64,000 nucleotides of DNA from Bacteroidales bacterium (GTDB lineage Bacteria > Bacteroidota > Bacteroidia > Bacteroidales > F082): NCBI GenBank assembly GCA_017548125.1, contig JAFYNK010000021.1, forward strand, positions 1-64,000, given 5' to 3'. The notes under the pieces are model-generated. The model did no database searches and was not told the DNA's origin. It saw nothing but the letters and a program-made list of their open reading frames with translations. Below are positions 8,586 through 17,894 of this stretch, piece after piece. Each line of letters opens with the position of its first letter. Within the stretch, counting starts at the first letter, position 1. The position numbers and the translations under genes were made by a program.

Positions 8586-8596
8586 AATACTTATAA

Positions 8597-9505
8597 TTAT
8601 TCTTTAACATCAAATTTTTCTATCGCAGCAACAACGAGTATTGATAACAAGAAAGCGCTGATTCCGCTTAATGCAACAATAATCCATCTTACAGGATAAG
8701 ATTTCTTGTCAGCGATAAATGGTCTTGAAACGATATTACAATATGTCATATCACCTTCAGCTTGACGTAATTCTTCTTCATAAAAATGTTTTACGTCGGT
8801 ATAATCGGCTGTTTCTGTTGCAATTAATTCAACTAAAGCGATTGCAGTTGCGATATTAGATGTTTTTTTGCTATCATTGCCGTCGCTAAAGTAAGCTATG
8901 GAATTACCTTTTGAAAGGTAAAGATAATTTAACATGTCACCGTCATTGGTGATGTTGGCGAGTTCTCTTTTCAATGAATCGATGAATGCATATTTTTTTG
9001 AGAGTTGATTCTCAAACATTCTTACGTTTTCGTATTTTTTGCTTTTGTGTATTTCGCCGAATTTAATATTGTATTGATTGATGATTTCGTTTACAATATT
9101 ATATGCTAATTCTGGGTCTTTGTCAAGAACTTTGATTTTAACACCGTCATAAGGGGTTTTAGAAATAGATATTCTATCTTTATATTCTCCAATCAAGTAT
9201 GTTTTAGCATATTTGCCGTTTTTGTCTATTTCATAATGTTGATATAAATCGAATTTTTCAACAACGGAATCCATTATTTCTTGTGATTCCATTATCTGCA
9301 ACATTTGTTCTGTGTAAGTTTCATCGGAAAATTCAGACAATCCATGAGGGTAGAGAATTGCTTCTGATTTGTATTTTGGTGTGATGAATGTCGGGCCAGA
9401 AAATACAGCGCCTAAGATAGCTGCAGCGATTGTTATGGCAACGATATGCCATTTGAATTTTAAAATAACTTTTAAAAGTGAGTTGTTGTTGAAATAATTA
9501 TCCAT
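8597..9505 (-). CDS. Wzz-like polysaccharide chain-length determinant
   Basis: The protein of about 302 residues starts at the ATG at 9505, which directly precedes the cytoplasmic end of the first membrane helix (about 18-40, WHIVAITIAAAILGAVFSG). A second helix lies near the C terminus (SGISAFLLSILVVAAIE). Between them is a periplasmic domain rich in helices, the classic topology of Wzz/PCP proteins, which set the modal length of surface polysaccharides. No cytoplasmic tyrosine kinase domain is attached. It is transcribed with the O-antigen ligase-like gene downstream and probably with the flippase upstream. Confidence 0.8.
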   Translation of the reverse strand: MDNYFNNNSLLKVILKFKWHIVAITIAAAILGAVFSGPTFITPKYKSEAILYPHGLSEFSDETYTEQMLQIMESQEIMDSVVEKFDLYQHYEIDKNGKYAKTYLIGEYKDRISISKTPYDGVKIKVLDKDPELAYNIVNEIINQYNIKFGEIHKSKKYENVRMFENQLSKKYAFIDSLKRELANITNDGDMLNYLYLSKGNSIAYFSDGNDSKKTSNIATAIALVELIATETADYTDVKHFYEEELRQAEGDMTYCNIVSRPFIADKKSYPVRWIIVALSGISAFLLSILVVAAIEKFDVKE

Positions 9506-9621
9506 ATTTTTTATTTTTTTTGTTCTGAATAACAATCAGTTAGGTTATAATTTATATTATAAAAAAAACTCCTCAAAGATAAGAAATAAATCAACTAATT
9601 AGATAGTTTTTTTTCGTTTTA

Positions 9622-11121
9622 TTATTTTTTGATTTGACTTATTGATGAAGTCGCTAAATTTTTTAATTCTTTGAAATCTAACATCTTGGTAATGAATGCT
9701 ATAATTATACCTGATATTAATGTTATAAGGAATGATAATATCCAATTTGTCGGTGTTGATTTTAGTAAGAATGCTGATGTTGCCAATAATGTTATAAAAC
9801 TTAATGTTCTAATCCAAAATCTAGTGCCAAGTTTTAGATTAAAAATCTTCTGGGCGATTACAAATTGTATTACGCATGTTGCAAATTGAACGCACAAACT
9901 AGTGAATGCAGCGCCTTTTGCTTCAAAAATTGGAATGAATATAAAATTAAGAGTGAGGTTTATTACAACGCCCATTGCAGCAACTATGTTTAATTGTTTT
10001 AGGTTGCCATTAGCTGTCAATAGTGTTCCAAAAATATAAGTTATAGAAATAGATACAAAACTACCCATTAATATTTGCAATATCTTAGAAGATTCTGAAA
10101 TTCTTATGTTGTATGTATCAACTGATTCATTTTCTTGGATGTTATATAATAGCTCCATTAGGTTTTGACTATAAAATATGCATGTGATTGCAATAATCAA
10201 AGTCATAGTTAACATTAAGCTAAATGACTGTTTTACTAATGATTGCAAATCGTCACCTTTTTTAATGACGGATGCAAAAAGAGGAAGTAAAATTACAGAG
10301 AATAGATAAGATATGTTATTTCCAGCATCAAAGAGTCGATAAGCTCTTGCGTATATGCCAGCTTGAACTGCGGAAATATCTTTTGGTAAAATTCTTTCAA
10401 TCAAAACAGGTTCGAGTCTATTGTAAAAACTCATTAACAAAACCAACAAAGCATAGGGGAGACTTTTTTTAATTATCATAATGATAAATGGAAAGTTAAA
10501 TCTTATTGTCAGTTTTCCTGTATGTTTTAGAACAATGAAGGTCGCAATTATCAAAGTAATGATATATGATATTGTTTGAGAGTAAACGAACCAATAAATA
10601 TTGAAACTGTTTTTATTAAATAATCCAGACCAAAGCATGAGGCTGCAAATCAATATCATAAGGACTCTGTCGAGAACAGACAAGATGCTGTCTGTTTTAA
10701 ATAGGAGCAATGCGGCAATGTTTGAGCGTACGTATAGGATAAATGAAAGTAAAACTTGGTTTAATCCGATAATTCCCAGTAGTTTAAGTTGTTCTGTATT
10801 GTATCCTATAATCCAACCGATTAAAAATATAATTATAAAATATCCAAGACTTAAAAATATTTTAGCCTGTGTTATACCTACAAAATATTTAGAAAGCAGT
10901 TGGTTGTTTTGCGCTATATTTTTACTGTTAAAATTAGTTAATCCAATATCGAGTAAAATATAGAATAGATAAGAGAAATTAAAAATAGCAAGATAAGTTC
11001 CGTATGAAGCATCGCCAACTAAATTTTGTACTGTTCTGTCAACTCCTAAAATCCAAAAAGGCTTTACTAAAAGATTGATAAACAGTAAGAAAATAATATT
11101 TTTAAGAAAACGATTGTTCAT
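9622..11121 (-). CDS. Wzx-like polysaccharide flippase (MATE/MVF superfamily)
   Basis: The 499-residue protein has about twelve to fourteen hydrophobic helices and the look of a Wzx/RfbX family polysaccharide transporter: an N-terminal FINLLVKPFWILGVDRTVQ segment and conserved ISYIFGTLLTANGNLKQLNI in the second half. Such proteins flip undecaprenyl-linked oligosaccharide units across the inner membrane. It is upstream of the Wzz-like and O-antigen ligase genes on the same strand, so the three form a minimal export, polymerisation and length-control set. No glycosyltransferase gene is adjacent; rfbD and a glycosyltransferase lie elsewhere in the window. Confidence 0.85.
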   Translation of the reverse strand: MNNRFLKNIIFLLFINLLVKPFWILGVDRTVQNLVGDASYGTYLAIFNFSYLFYILLDIGLTNFNSKNIAQNNQLLSKYFVGITQAKIFLSLGYFIIIFLIGWIIGYNTEQLKLLGIIGLNQVLLSFILYVRSNIAALLLFKTDSILSVLDRVLMILICSLMLWSGLFNKNSFNIYWFVYSQTISYIITLIIATFIVLKHTGKLTIRFNFPFIIMIIKKSLPYALLVLLMSFYNRLEPVLIERILPKDISAVQAGIYARAYRLFDAGNNISYLFSVILLPLFASVIKKGDDLQSLVKQSFSLMLTMTLIIAITCIFYSQNLMELLYNIQENESVDTYNIRISESSKILQILMGSFVSISITYIFGTLLTANGNLKQLNIVAAMGVVINLTLNFIFIPIFEAKGAAFTSLCVQFATCVIQFVIAQKIFNLKLGTRFWIRTLSFITLLATSAFLLKSTPTNWILSFLITLISGIIIAFITKMLDFKELKNLATSSISQIKK

Positions 11122-11305
11122 TATAATTTTGATAAGTACTTCTAAAAATTAAAATGTAAAGATACTATTTTTTCTTTTTTGTTTGTCTAAAATTGAGAAT
11201 AATTTATTTTTCATTTGTTTAATATAATAAATGGGTTAAAAACTCAGTTTAACAATTAATTGTAAAGATATTAATTGTAGATTTGCAAAAGAAAAACAAA
11301 ATTTG

Positions 11306-11578
11306 ATGAGTCAAGAAAAACAAAAATATAGTGAAGAAACAATAGAGTTGTTAGAAGAGGAAAAGACATTGTTGTTGCTTAATGATGATGTGAACACTTT
11401 TGATTATGTTATAGAGGTGCTGATTAAGGTGTGTGAACATACTTATGAGCAAGCGGAAACATGTGCTTTAATAACTCATTATAAAGGTAAATGTCCTGTA
11501 AAATCAGGAACATACGAAGAATTGGAACCTTACTATGTAAGTCTGTTGAATCATCATTTGTATGCTAAGATCCAGTAA
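11306..11578 (+). CDS. clpS: ATP-dependent Clp protease adaptor ClpS
   Basis: The 90-residue protein matches ClpS in length and layout: a short disordered N terminus, then LLNDDVNTFDYVIEVLIKV and the HYKGKC motif. The Asp-Asp pair and the histidine of HYKG correspond to residues that hold the N-terminal amino group of N-degron substrates. ClpS delivers such proteins to ClpAP. The ATG at 11306 is preferred; a TTG sits immediately before it. It is followed after three bases by a RelA-type gene on the same strand, so the two are probably co-transcribed. Confidence 0.9.
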   Translation: MSQEKQKYSEETIELLEEEKTLLLLNDDVNTFDYVIEVLIKVCEHTYEQAETCALITHYKGKCPVKSGTYEELEPYYVSLLNHHLYAKIQ

Positions 11579-11581
11579 GAT

Positions 11582-13750
11582 ATGGTTAGATATTCAGAAA
11601 AGGAAAAGGCGATAATTGACGTAGCGTATAAGGCTTTTATTAGATCTGTTGGAAATGTGATGGATGCTGAACAGATCGGATATATAGAAAAAGCATACAA
11701 ACTTGCGTTGGAAAAGTATGATGGAAGAAAAACATTGTCAGGAGGTTTGTATATATTGAGTCTCATTGAAATGGCTAATATTGCGGCTAATGAGATTGGT
11801 TTGAGAAGTAAAACTGTAGTAGGTATTTTTCTTCATCGTATTATTCATGAGACTGATGTTACTCTTGACTATATCAAGGAGCATTTTGGAGATAGAATAG
11901 CATTGATTGTTGAGGGTTATGATAAGATTACAAATATTCAAATCGGCAGAGTTTCATTTCAATCGGAGCAGTTCAGAAGATTGTATTTGTCTCTTATAGA
12001 AGATATTAGAGTTGTTTTGATTAAGATAATCCATCGTCTTTATGATGTGCGTCATAGGGAAGATGTTGAACCGAAAGCTTTTAAAAATTATCTTAAAGAA
12101 GTGAAATACCTTTGCATTCCGATTGTGCATCGTTTGGGGTTGTATGAGATAAAGAAAGAATTGGAAGAAAAGGTGATGATTTATGAATATCCTGATGAAT
12201 TTGAGGATATTAAGAATAAGATAATGGTTTCGTCAACGGAGCAGGAGCGTTTGATGGAGAATTTTCTAGCGCCAATTCGTAAAGCTCTTGAGGAGGAACA
12301 TATTGATAATTATATAAAATGGCGAACAAAGTCAATTCCATCTATTTATGAAAAGATGAAGACTAATAATCTTCCTTTTGAACAGATTTTTGACATTTTT
12401 GCAGTAAGAATTATCATTAAAAACAGCAAGCCAAGTGAGGAAAAGACTGATTGTTGGAGGGTGTATTCTATTGTGACTAATATTTATCAGCCTAATCCTA
12501 AAAGGTTACGAGATTGGATAACGTCGCCCAAAGTATCTGGATATGAGTCGCTTCATACCACAGTTCAAGCTGATAAAAACTGGATAGAAGTACAGATTCG
12601 TACGGAAAGAATGGATGATATAGCAGAAAGAGGCAGCGCTGCGCACTGGCAATATAAAGGAAAAAATAAGAAACAAACGACAGATGAATGGCTTAATCAA
12701 GTCAGAGAAATACTTGAAAGTCCACAATATGGTGTGCTAGATGAAAGATTGTCAAATAGTTATAAGTCTGATAAGATATATGTTTTTACTCCAAACGGTG
12801 ATTTGAAACAATTGCCGGTAGGAGCTACGGTTTTAGATTTTGCATTTGATATTCATACTCAAGTAGGAAGTAGATGTTCTGGCGCAAATGTTAATGGTAA
12901 ATTGCAGCCTATTCGCTATGAATTGAATAGTGGGGATAAGGTTGAAATTCTGACAAACAAGAAGCAAGTTCCAAAGTCGGATTGGTTGAATGTTGTGACA
13001 ACCGATAAGGCCAAAAGCAGGATAAAGCGGTATCTGAAAGATCAGGAGATGAAAGAGGCTGAATTGGGTAGCGCTTTGTTTTATAGGCGTTTGAAGAATT
13101 GGAAAATCACATATACAGACAAACTTCTGACTGAAATTCTTAAAGAATATAATCTGTCGTCGGGTATAGAATTTTATCATCAAATAGCGACAGAAAAGAT
13201 TGATATAATTCGATTGAAAGACTTTATTTTATCTTTGGATGACAATAAGGTTATTAAGGAAGAAAAGTCTGAAGATGAATCTGTTAAAGATAAGGATGTA
13301 AAAGTAGGGGAGGTCCGTATCGGTAACAATCTTTGTGATCTTGCATTTAAGATGGCCAAGTGTTGTACGCCAATTCATGGTGATGATGTTGTAGGTTTTA
13401 TATCTATAAATGGAGGTGTTACAATTCATCGCCGTGATTGTAGTAATGTTAGGGCTCTTAAAAAGAATTATCCATATAGAATAATTGATGTTAGATGGAG
13501 TGACGAGCCTGAAAAAGTTTCGGAAATAGCTATAAATATTATAGCTAACAATGAATTGGGATTGCTTGGGGCTATTTCTAATGTTATTAAGGAATTGAAT
13601 ATAAATATTTTAAGTGCAAATTTTGAAGCAAAAGAAAACAGATCCGTGGGCAACCTTGTTATGCAAGTCAGCGACACGAATCTGCTTAATGATTTGTTAA
13701 ATAAATTATCGTCTTTAGATAGTGTTATAGAGGTAAAAAGGGTAAAATAA
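11582..13750 (+). CDS. RelA/SpoT-family (p)ppGpp synthetase with degenerate hydrolase domain
   Basis: The 722-residue protein has the full RelA/SpoT layout. The HD region (about 40-190) is degenerate: the catalytic HDxxED motif reads HRIIHE (85-90) and the upstream metal-binding histidine is missing from the GGLYILSLIEMA stretch, so hydrolase activity is unlikely. The synthetase domain (about 230-390) is intact, with RTKSIPSIYEKM, SGYESLHTTV and EVQIRTERM. A TGS domain follows (about 430-490), then a conserved cysteine motif (KMAKCCTPIHGDD) and a C-terminal ACT domain. It should make ppGpp on starving ribosomes, as RelA does. A separate bifunctional Rel/SpoT should exist elsewhere. It is coupled to clpS upstream. 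Confidence 0.92.
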   Translation: MVRYSEKEKAIIDVAYKAFIRSVGNVMDAEQIGYIEKAYKLALEKYDGRKTLSGGLYILSLIEMANIAANEIGLRSKTVVGIFLHRIIHETDVTLDYIKEHFGDRIALIVEGYDKITNIQIGRVSFQSEQFRRLYLSLIEDIRVVLIKIIHRLYDVRHREDVEPKAFKNYLKEVKYLCIPIVHRLGLYEIKKELEEKVMIYEYPDEFEDIKNKIMVSSTEQERLMENFLAPIRKALEEEHIDNYIKWRTKSIPSIYEKMKTNNLPFEQIFDIFAVRIIIKNSKPSEEKTDCWRVYSIVTNIYQPNPKRLRDWITSPKVSGYESLHTTVQADKNWIEVQIRTERMDDIAERGSAAHWQYKGKNKKQTTDEWLNQVREILESPQYGVLDERLSNSYKSDKIYVFTPNGDLKQLPVGATVLDFAFDIHTQVGSRCSGANVNGKLQPIRYELNSGDKVEILTNKKQVPKSDWLNVVTTDKAKSRIKRYLKDQEMKEAELGSALFYRRLKNWKITYTDKLLTEILKEYNLSSGIEFYHQIATEKIDIIRLKDFILSLDDNKVIKEEKSEDESVKDKDVKVGEVRIGNNLCDLAFKMAKCCTPIHGDDVVGFISINGGVTIHRRDCSNVRALKKNYPYRIIDVRWSDEPEKVSEIAINIIANNELGLLGAISNVIKELNINILSANFEAKENRSVGNLVMQVSDTNLLNDLLNKLSSLDSVIEVKRVK

Positions 13751-13752
13751 CC

Positions 13753-15033
13753 TTAATTTTGCTCTGTCATAACTTTTATAATAACGTTGTCGGTTTCTCT
13801 CATGCCTTTGCTTGCGAGTGTGCCGATATTCTTGACTGTGTTTTCAACGCCGTAGCCAATTATGCCGTCTCCGTCACAGAAGTTTTTGTGGTTTTTGCAC
13901 ATGTTGTAACCAATTATGCCGCTTTCAACAGCCATTGCAATTTTAGCAGCACATGAAGCTTTTGCGCCGTCGCAGATAACACCTGAAGTTATTGCTAATG
14001 AGTTTGCTAAAGTCTTTGATATTGTTTCGAGGTTCTCACCCATAAGATAAGCGATGCCACAGCCAGCAGCGCAACCTGCACTAATAGCGCCGCAATATGC
14101 TGACAATCTGCCTATTGATGTCTTTTGGTGGATGGCGGTAAGGTTGGAAACAACCAAAGCGCGATAGATTTGTTCTTCGTTGATATTGTATTCTTTAGCG
14201 TATGCTAAAACTGGCATTGAGACTGTGATGCCTTGATTGCCGCTACCTGAGTTTATGATAACAGGCATTTCGCAACCGTTCATTCTTGCGTCAGAACCTG
14301 CAGCAGCCCAAGCCTTGGCTTTGATTTTTACATCGTTTCCGTAATTGTTTAAAAGGAGGCTGCCGATATTTGCACCCCAGTCATTTTTTAAGCCTTCGTC
14401 AGAAATAGCTTTGTTGTATTTTAATTGACGTTCGAGAAGTTCTTTAACATCCTCAATGTCAACACTGTTTGCGAAGTCATAGATTCCTTCTATGCTTAAT
14501 ATAGAACGGTCTGTAAGTTCTGCAGATGGTTTGCTGATTGTGCTGCTTTCGAATATGGTTTCATTATCTTTTTGAATATGAACTATATTGGTGTGGAAAC
14601 CAGAAATTCTTACAGAAGCAGATTTTTCATTTTTGTATAACTTTATTGTGACATCGAGCTGTTCTTGACAATTTATATGGGTGATTGTCATTGGAATAGT
14701 GTCTAAAAACTCTTGTGTCTTTTGTTTTTGTTCTGGTGTTACATTTGCAATAACCTCTAACTCCTTGCTAGGGTCTCCGCCAACGATGCCAATGGCTACA
14801 GATGATTTTAACCCTTTCATTCCGTTTGTGTTAGGTACAATAACGCTTTTAACGTTTTTGATTATGTTACCGCTTGCTAGGATATCAACTTTATCTGGCA
14901 TTTCGCCTAAAACTTCTTTTGCTTTAGCAGCTGCGTATGCAAGACATATTGGTTCTGTGCAACCCATTGCAGGGACAAGCTCTTCTTTTAAAATGTTGAT
15001 ATACAAATTGTAACGACTGTCAGTTTTGATCAT
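13753..15033 (-). CDS. L-cysteine desulfidase / UPF0597 (CyuA/YhaM) family protein
   Basis: The 426-residue length is typical of the family. It shows the conserved MGCTEPICLAYAAAKA motif (Cys25), GSGNQGI, the GCAAGCG cysteine cluster and DGAKASCAAKIA, consistent with a 4Fe-4S enzyme related to the beta subunit of iron-sulfur L-serine dehydratase. Family members break L-cysteine into pyruvate, ammonia and sulfide. The gene ends three bases from the end of the convergent relA-type gene. A promoter of good form lies upstream at 15056-15084. L-serine could be an alternative substrate. Confidence 0.85.
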   Translation of the reverse strand: MIKTDSRYNLYINILKEELVPAMGCTEPICLAYAAAKAKEVLGEMPDKVDILASGNIIKNVKSVIVPNTNGMKGLKSSVAIGIVGGDPSKELEVIANVTPEQKQKTQEFLDTIPMTITHINCQEQLDVTIKLYKNEKSASVRISGFHTNIVHIQKDNETIFESSTISKPSAELTDRSILSIEGIYDFANSVDIEDVKELLERQLKYNKAISDEGLKNDWGANIGSLLLNNYGNDVKIKAKAWAAAGSDARMNGCEMPVIINSGSGNQGITVSMPVLAYAKEYNINEEQIYRALVVSNLTAIHQKTSIGRLSAYCGAISAGCAAGCGIAYLMGENLETISKTLANSLAITSGVICDGAKASCAAKIAMAVESGIIGYNMCKNHKNFCDGDGIIGYGVENTVKNIGTLASKGMRETDNVIIKVMTEQN

Positions 15034-15055
15034 ATTCCTATTTTTTTAGTTTGTG

Positions 15056-15084
15056 CAAAGATACGTTTTTTATAAGAAAAACAA
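15056..15084 (-). promoter_or_regulatory. Promoter of the cysteine desulfidase-like gene
   Basis: On the minus strand TTG (15084-15082) and TATCTTTG (15063-15056) are spaced by 18 bases, close to the Bacteroidota consensus. It is 22 bases upstream of the ATG at 15033. Confidence 0.55.
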
Positions 15085-15089
15085 ATGTT

Positions 15090-17066
15090 TTAATTACCTT
15101 TTGTTATTTCCATCAATTCTATTTCAATATTTCCATTTTCTGTTGTTAATTCGATCCATGTGTTGTTTTCACTGAACCATTTATATTGAGAGCCTATTTT
15201 GATTATATAATCGTTAAACTCTTGATTATTAGATAAATTGACTTGCAATTTACCATTAGTGCTGTTTTGGTTCCCGTATGTTATATTGATGTTAACGGCG
15301 TTTTCTGCAATGTTTTTTGCTTTGACAATGATGTAGTTGTTTTTACGGACTTTGGGGTCTATTGAATTGAAGGTGAATCTTTTGGCTTCGGTTGATATTT
15401 CTGTTGCTTCGTTTATTAAGACTGTGATTTTGTTATCTTGAAATGTCTTGTTGATTTTTTCAATCATTTCAGAAGGGTAGGTTTCGTCTGTGTTTAAAGC
15501 CAGTGCTTTTTTGTATGCCTCGCATGCCTTATCTAAATTGTTGGAATTGTATTGAGAATCGGCATCGGAAATGTGTTTGTTATATTCTGCCATCAAATTA
15601 GCCAATCTGGCATTGTCTAGTTGAGTCGCTTTGTTGAGTCCAGCGATAGCATCGGAGTCGTTTTCTTTGAATTTCAATGCTTTGTTATATTCTTTTATTG
15701 CGTTTTGATAGTCTCCAGAGTTCATTAAATCTTGAGCTGAAGCCATCGCTGAGATGTAGTATTCGCCCCATTTTTCTTTTTCTAAGGCTAATTGTGCTTC
15801 AATTTCATCAATGATTCTTTGTGTGCTTTTAATCTTTTCGTGAGCTTCATTTCTGTGAGGAAGTATTTCTTTTGCTTTGTTGTAATATTCTATCGCTTTA
15901 CCATAGTCTTCTTGGCTGACGCTTGTGTCGCCATATTTGATAATTGTTTGATATTGTGTAATTAGTTCAGCTTCTCTGTTCTTTTTGTCAATTAAATCGG
16001 TCAGATTTTCAATCTTTTGTATGGTGTATTCGTCTGTAGGATTGAGCTTTAGTGCTGAGTTATATTTGGTTATAGCATTTTCATATTCGCATTTGTTTTC
16101 TAATTTTTTTGCCTCCTCGAGTTCTTCCAGGAATTTTTTCAGTGATTTGTATTCGTCGCTGTTTAGTGTTTCCTCAATTTTAGCAATCATATCGGAAGAA
16201 TAAATATCGTTAGGCAGGATGTTAAGAGCTTCTTTGTAAAATGATATAGCTTCGTTGTATGATTTTTCATAATACAGACTGTCAGCTGTGCTGATTTTTG
16301 AATTGTATTTGTCTGACTTTATTTTCATCTCTGTTAGTGAAGCAATTGTTTCTTTTGTGTCGGAATCATTAGGGAAAATTCTTAATGCTTCTTGATATTT
16401 ATCTATTGCTTCTTGATATTTTTTTCTTAAAGTAAATTCTTTAGCTTCTTTTCTAAGTCTTTCAAAATTAGTGAATTGCTTGTCGTATTCTTCTTTTAGT
16501 TTTTTAGCTTCTACATATTTTTCATTTACTGAGTTATTATTAGGATATAATTCGTGAGCGGCTTTGTATTGAATGGTTGCTTCTGTGTATTTGTTTTGTG
16601 ACATGAATCTATCGCCATTGCTCACAAATTCGTTGAAAGAAGCGATTTTTTCTTTCTCGTCATTTATTTTCTGAGTTGTCGTGCTGATTTGTTCCAGCGT
16701 GTAGCTGTCTTTAGGAAATAGTCTTAAGGCTTTATTGTATGTTTGCAAAGCTTTCTCGTATTCGCCATTTTCGTAGAGGATATCTGCGTCGTCTATGTAT
16801 TCATAGAAAATGGTTTCTTTTTCACTTTGTTCTCTGATTTTTTGTATGGCTTTGTCTAGCTTGCTTTTAGCAACAGGGTCGTTCTGTTTCAGTCTTAATG
16901 CTTCTTGGTAGTATGATTTAGCTTTGATGTATTCAGAATTGTTATATTCTTTATCTCCCATTGTAATTAACGATTCGTAAGTAGGAGCAGCGTCTTGAGC
17001 ATGAATATTGCTTGTTGTTATTAATATATTGAATAATAATGCTATAGCAAAAAATATTTTCTTCAT
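15090..17066 (-). CDS. Exported tetratricopeptide-repeat protein
   Basis: The 658-residue protein has a signal peptide (cleavage after about IHAQ, residue 23), then roughly eleven or twelve TPR-like units to about residue 550. The units share a pattern of A-xx-xY--A---Y--AL-l-P-d and are separated by charged coiled-coil-like linkers. The C-terminal 100 residues are beta-rich. TPR arrays mediate protein-protein contacts; no catalytic domain is visible. It is probably periplasmic. The C-terminal region reads like a small beta-sandwich and might bind a partner. It sits alone between the desulfidase-like gene and lolD. Confidence 0.75.
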   Translation of the reverse strand: MKKIFFAIALLFNILITTSNIHAQDAAPTYESLITMGDKEYNNSEYIKAKSYYQEALRLKQNDPVAKSKLDKAIQKIREQSEKETIFYEYIDDADILYENGEYEKALQTYNKALRLFPKDSYTLEQISTTTQKINDEKEKIASFNEFVSNGDRFMSQNKYTEATIQYKAAHELYPNNNSVNEKYVEAKKLKEEYDKQFTNFERLRKEAKEFTLRKKYQEAIDKYQEALRIFPNDSDTKETIASLTEMKIKSDKYNSKISTADSLYYEKSYNEAISFYKEALNILPNDIYSSDMIAKIEETLNSDEYKSLKKFLEELEEAKKLENKCEYENAITKYNSALKLNPTDEYTIQKIENLTDLIDKKNREAELITQYQTIIKYGDTSVSQEDYGKAIEYYNKAKEILPHRNEAHEKIKSTQRIIDEIEAQLALEKEKWGEYYISAMASAQDLMNSGDYQNAIKEYNKALKFKENDSDAIAGLNKATQLDNARLANLMAEYNKHISDADSQYNSNNLDKACEAYKKALALNTDETYPSEMIEKINKTFQDNKITVLINEATEISTEAKRFTFNSIDPKVRKNNYIIVKAKNIAENAVNINITYGNQNSTNGKLQVNLSNNQEFNDYIIKIGSQYKWFSENNTWIELTTENGNIEIELMEITKGN

Positions 17067-17111
17067 AAATTAATTTTTTTACATCAACGTCCTTTATGGT
17101 TATTTATTGTT

Positions 17112-17762
17112 TTAGACAATTACGCCATCTTTCATTGTGAATGTTTTATCAGCCATTTCTGCTAATTGAGGATTATGAGTTACAATTACAAAAGTTTGTC
17201 CAGTTTTGTCTCTTAGGTTGAAAAACAATTCGTGAAGTTCTTTAGCTGACTGAGAATCAAGGTTTCCAGAAGGTTCGTCAGCTAGAATTATGGCTGGATT
17301 ATTGATTAGCGCTCTTGCAACAGCAATGCGTTGTTGTTCGCCACCAGAAAGCATTGACGGCTTGTGGTCTTTTCTTTCGGTAAGATTTAGATAGTCAAGT
17401 AGTTGTGTTGCTTTTTCTGTTGCATCTTTTTTAGAGACTCCGGCGATATAAGCAGGGATGCAAATGTTTTCCAATGCTGTAAATTCGGGTAGTAAGTGAT
17501 GGAATTGGAAAACGAAACCAATTTCCTTATTCCTGAACGCGGCAAGGTTTTTCTGATTCAGCTTGCTGATGTCTTGGTTGTTGATGGAGATGTTTCCTTT
17601 GTCAGCTTTTTCCAGTGTGCCCATAATTTGCAGCAATGTTGACTTGCCAGCGCCAGAAGCGCCTACTATACATGCAACTTCGCCTTTGTTTATGGTCAAA
17701 TCCACGCCCTTTAGAACGTCAACATTGCCGAAAGATTTATATATGTTATTTGCTTTAATCAT
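17112..17762 (-). CDS. lolD: LolD-type lipoprotein-releasing ABC transporter ATPase
   Basis: Starting at the ATG at 17762 the protein has 216 residues. It has Walker [10 protein letters not shown] (34-42), a Q-loop, the signature LSGGEQQR, Walker B IILADEP and an H-loop VTHNP. This is the MacB/LolD/FtsE subgroup. LolD powers release of outer-membrane lipoproteins from the inner membrane with LolC/E, which fits the many lipoproteins here and the LolC/E-like permease at 30 kb. An upstream extension to 17819 adds a lysine-rich stretch and is unlikely to be translated. Confidence 0.85.
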   Translation of the reverse strand: MIKANNIYKSFGNVDVLKGVDLTINKGEVACIVGASGAGKSTLLQIMGTLEKADKGNISINNQDISKLNQKNLAAFRNKEIGFVFQFHHLLPEFTALENICIPAYIAGVSKKDATEKATQLLDYLNLTERKDHKPSMLSGGEQQRIAVARALINNPAIILADEPSGNLDSQSAKELHELFFNLRDKTGQTFVIVTHNPQLAEMADKTFTMKDGVIV

Positions 17763-17820
17763 TGTCCAATTTTTTGCAAATTTAATAAATCTTTTGATTA
17801 CTTTTTTAGAGTTTGTCAAA

Positions 17821-17850
17821 TAAAAATAGGAGGATTTTTGTCCTCCTATT
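17821..17850 (-). terminator. Rho-independent terminator
   Basis: AATAGGAGGA (17825-17834) pairs perfectly with TCCTCCTATT (17841-17850) around a six-base loop. On the minus strand it is followed by TTTTTA, so it ends the transcript of the acyltransferase-like gene at 17895. Confidence 0.85.
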
Positions 17851-17894
17851 ATGTGTTTTAAAGTATTAAGTATTACTTTAAGTAAATGTTTTTG

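Noticed and set aside
15090..17066. TPR region as a DNA direct-repeat array or CRISPR
   Set aside because: The periodicity is at the protein level with diverged codons; there are no identical repeats with unique spacers.
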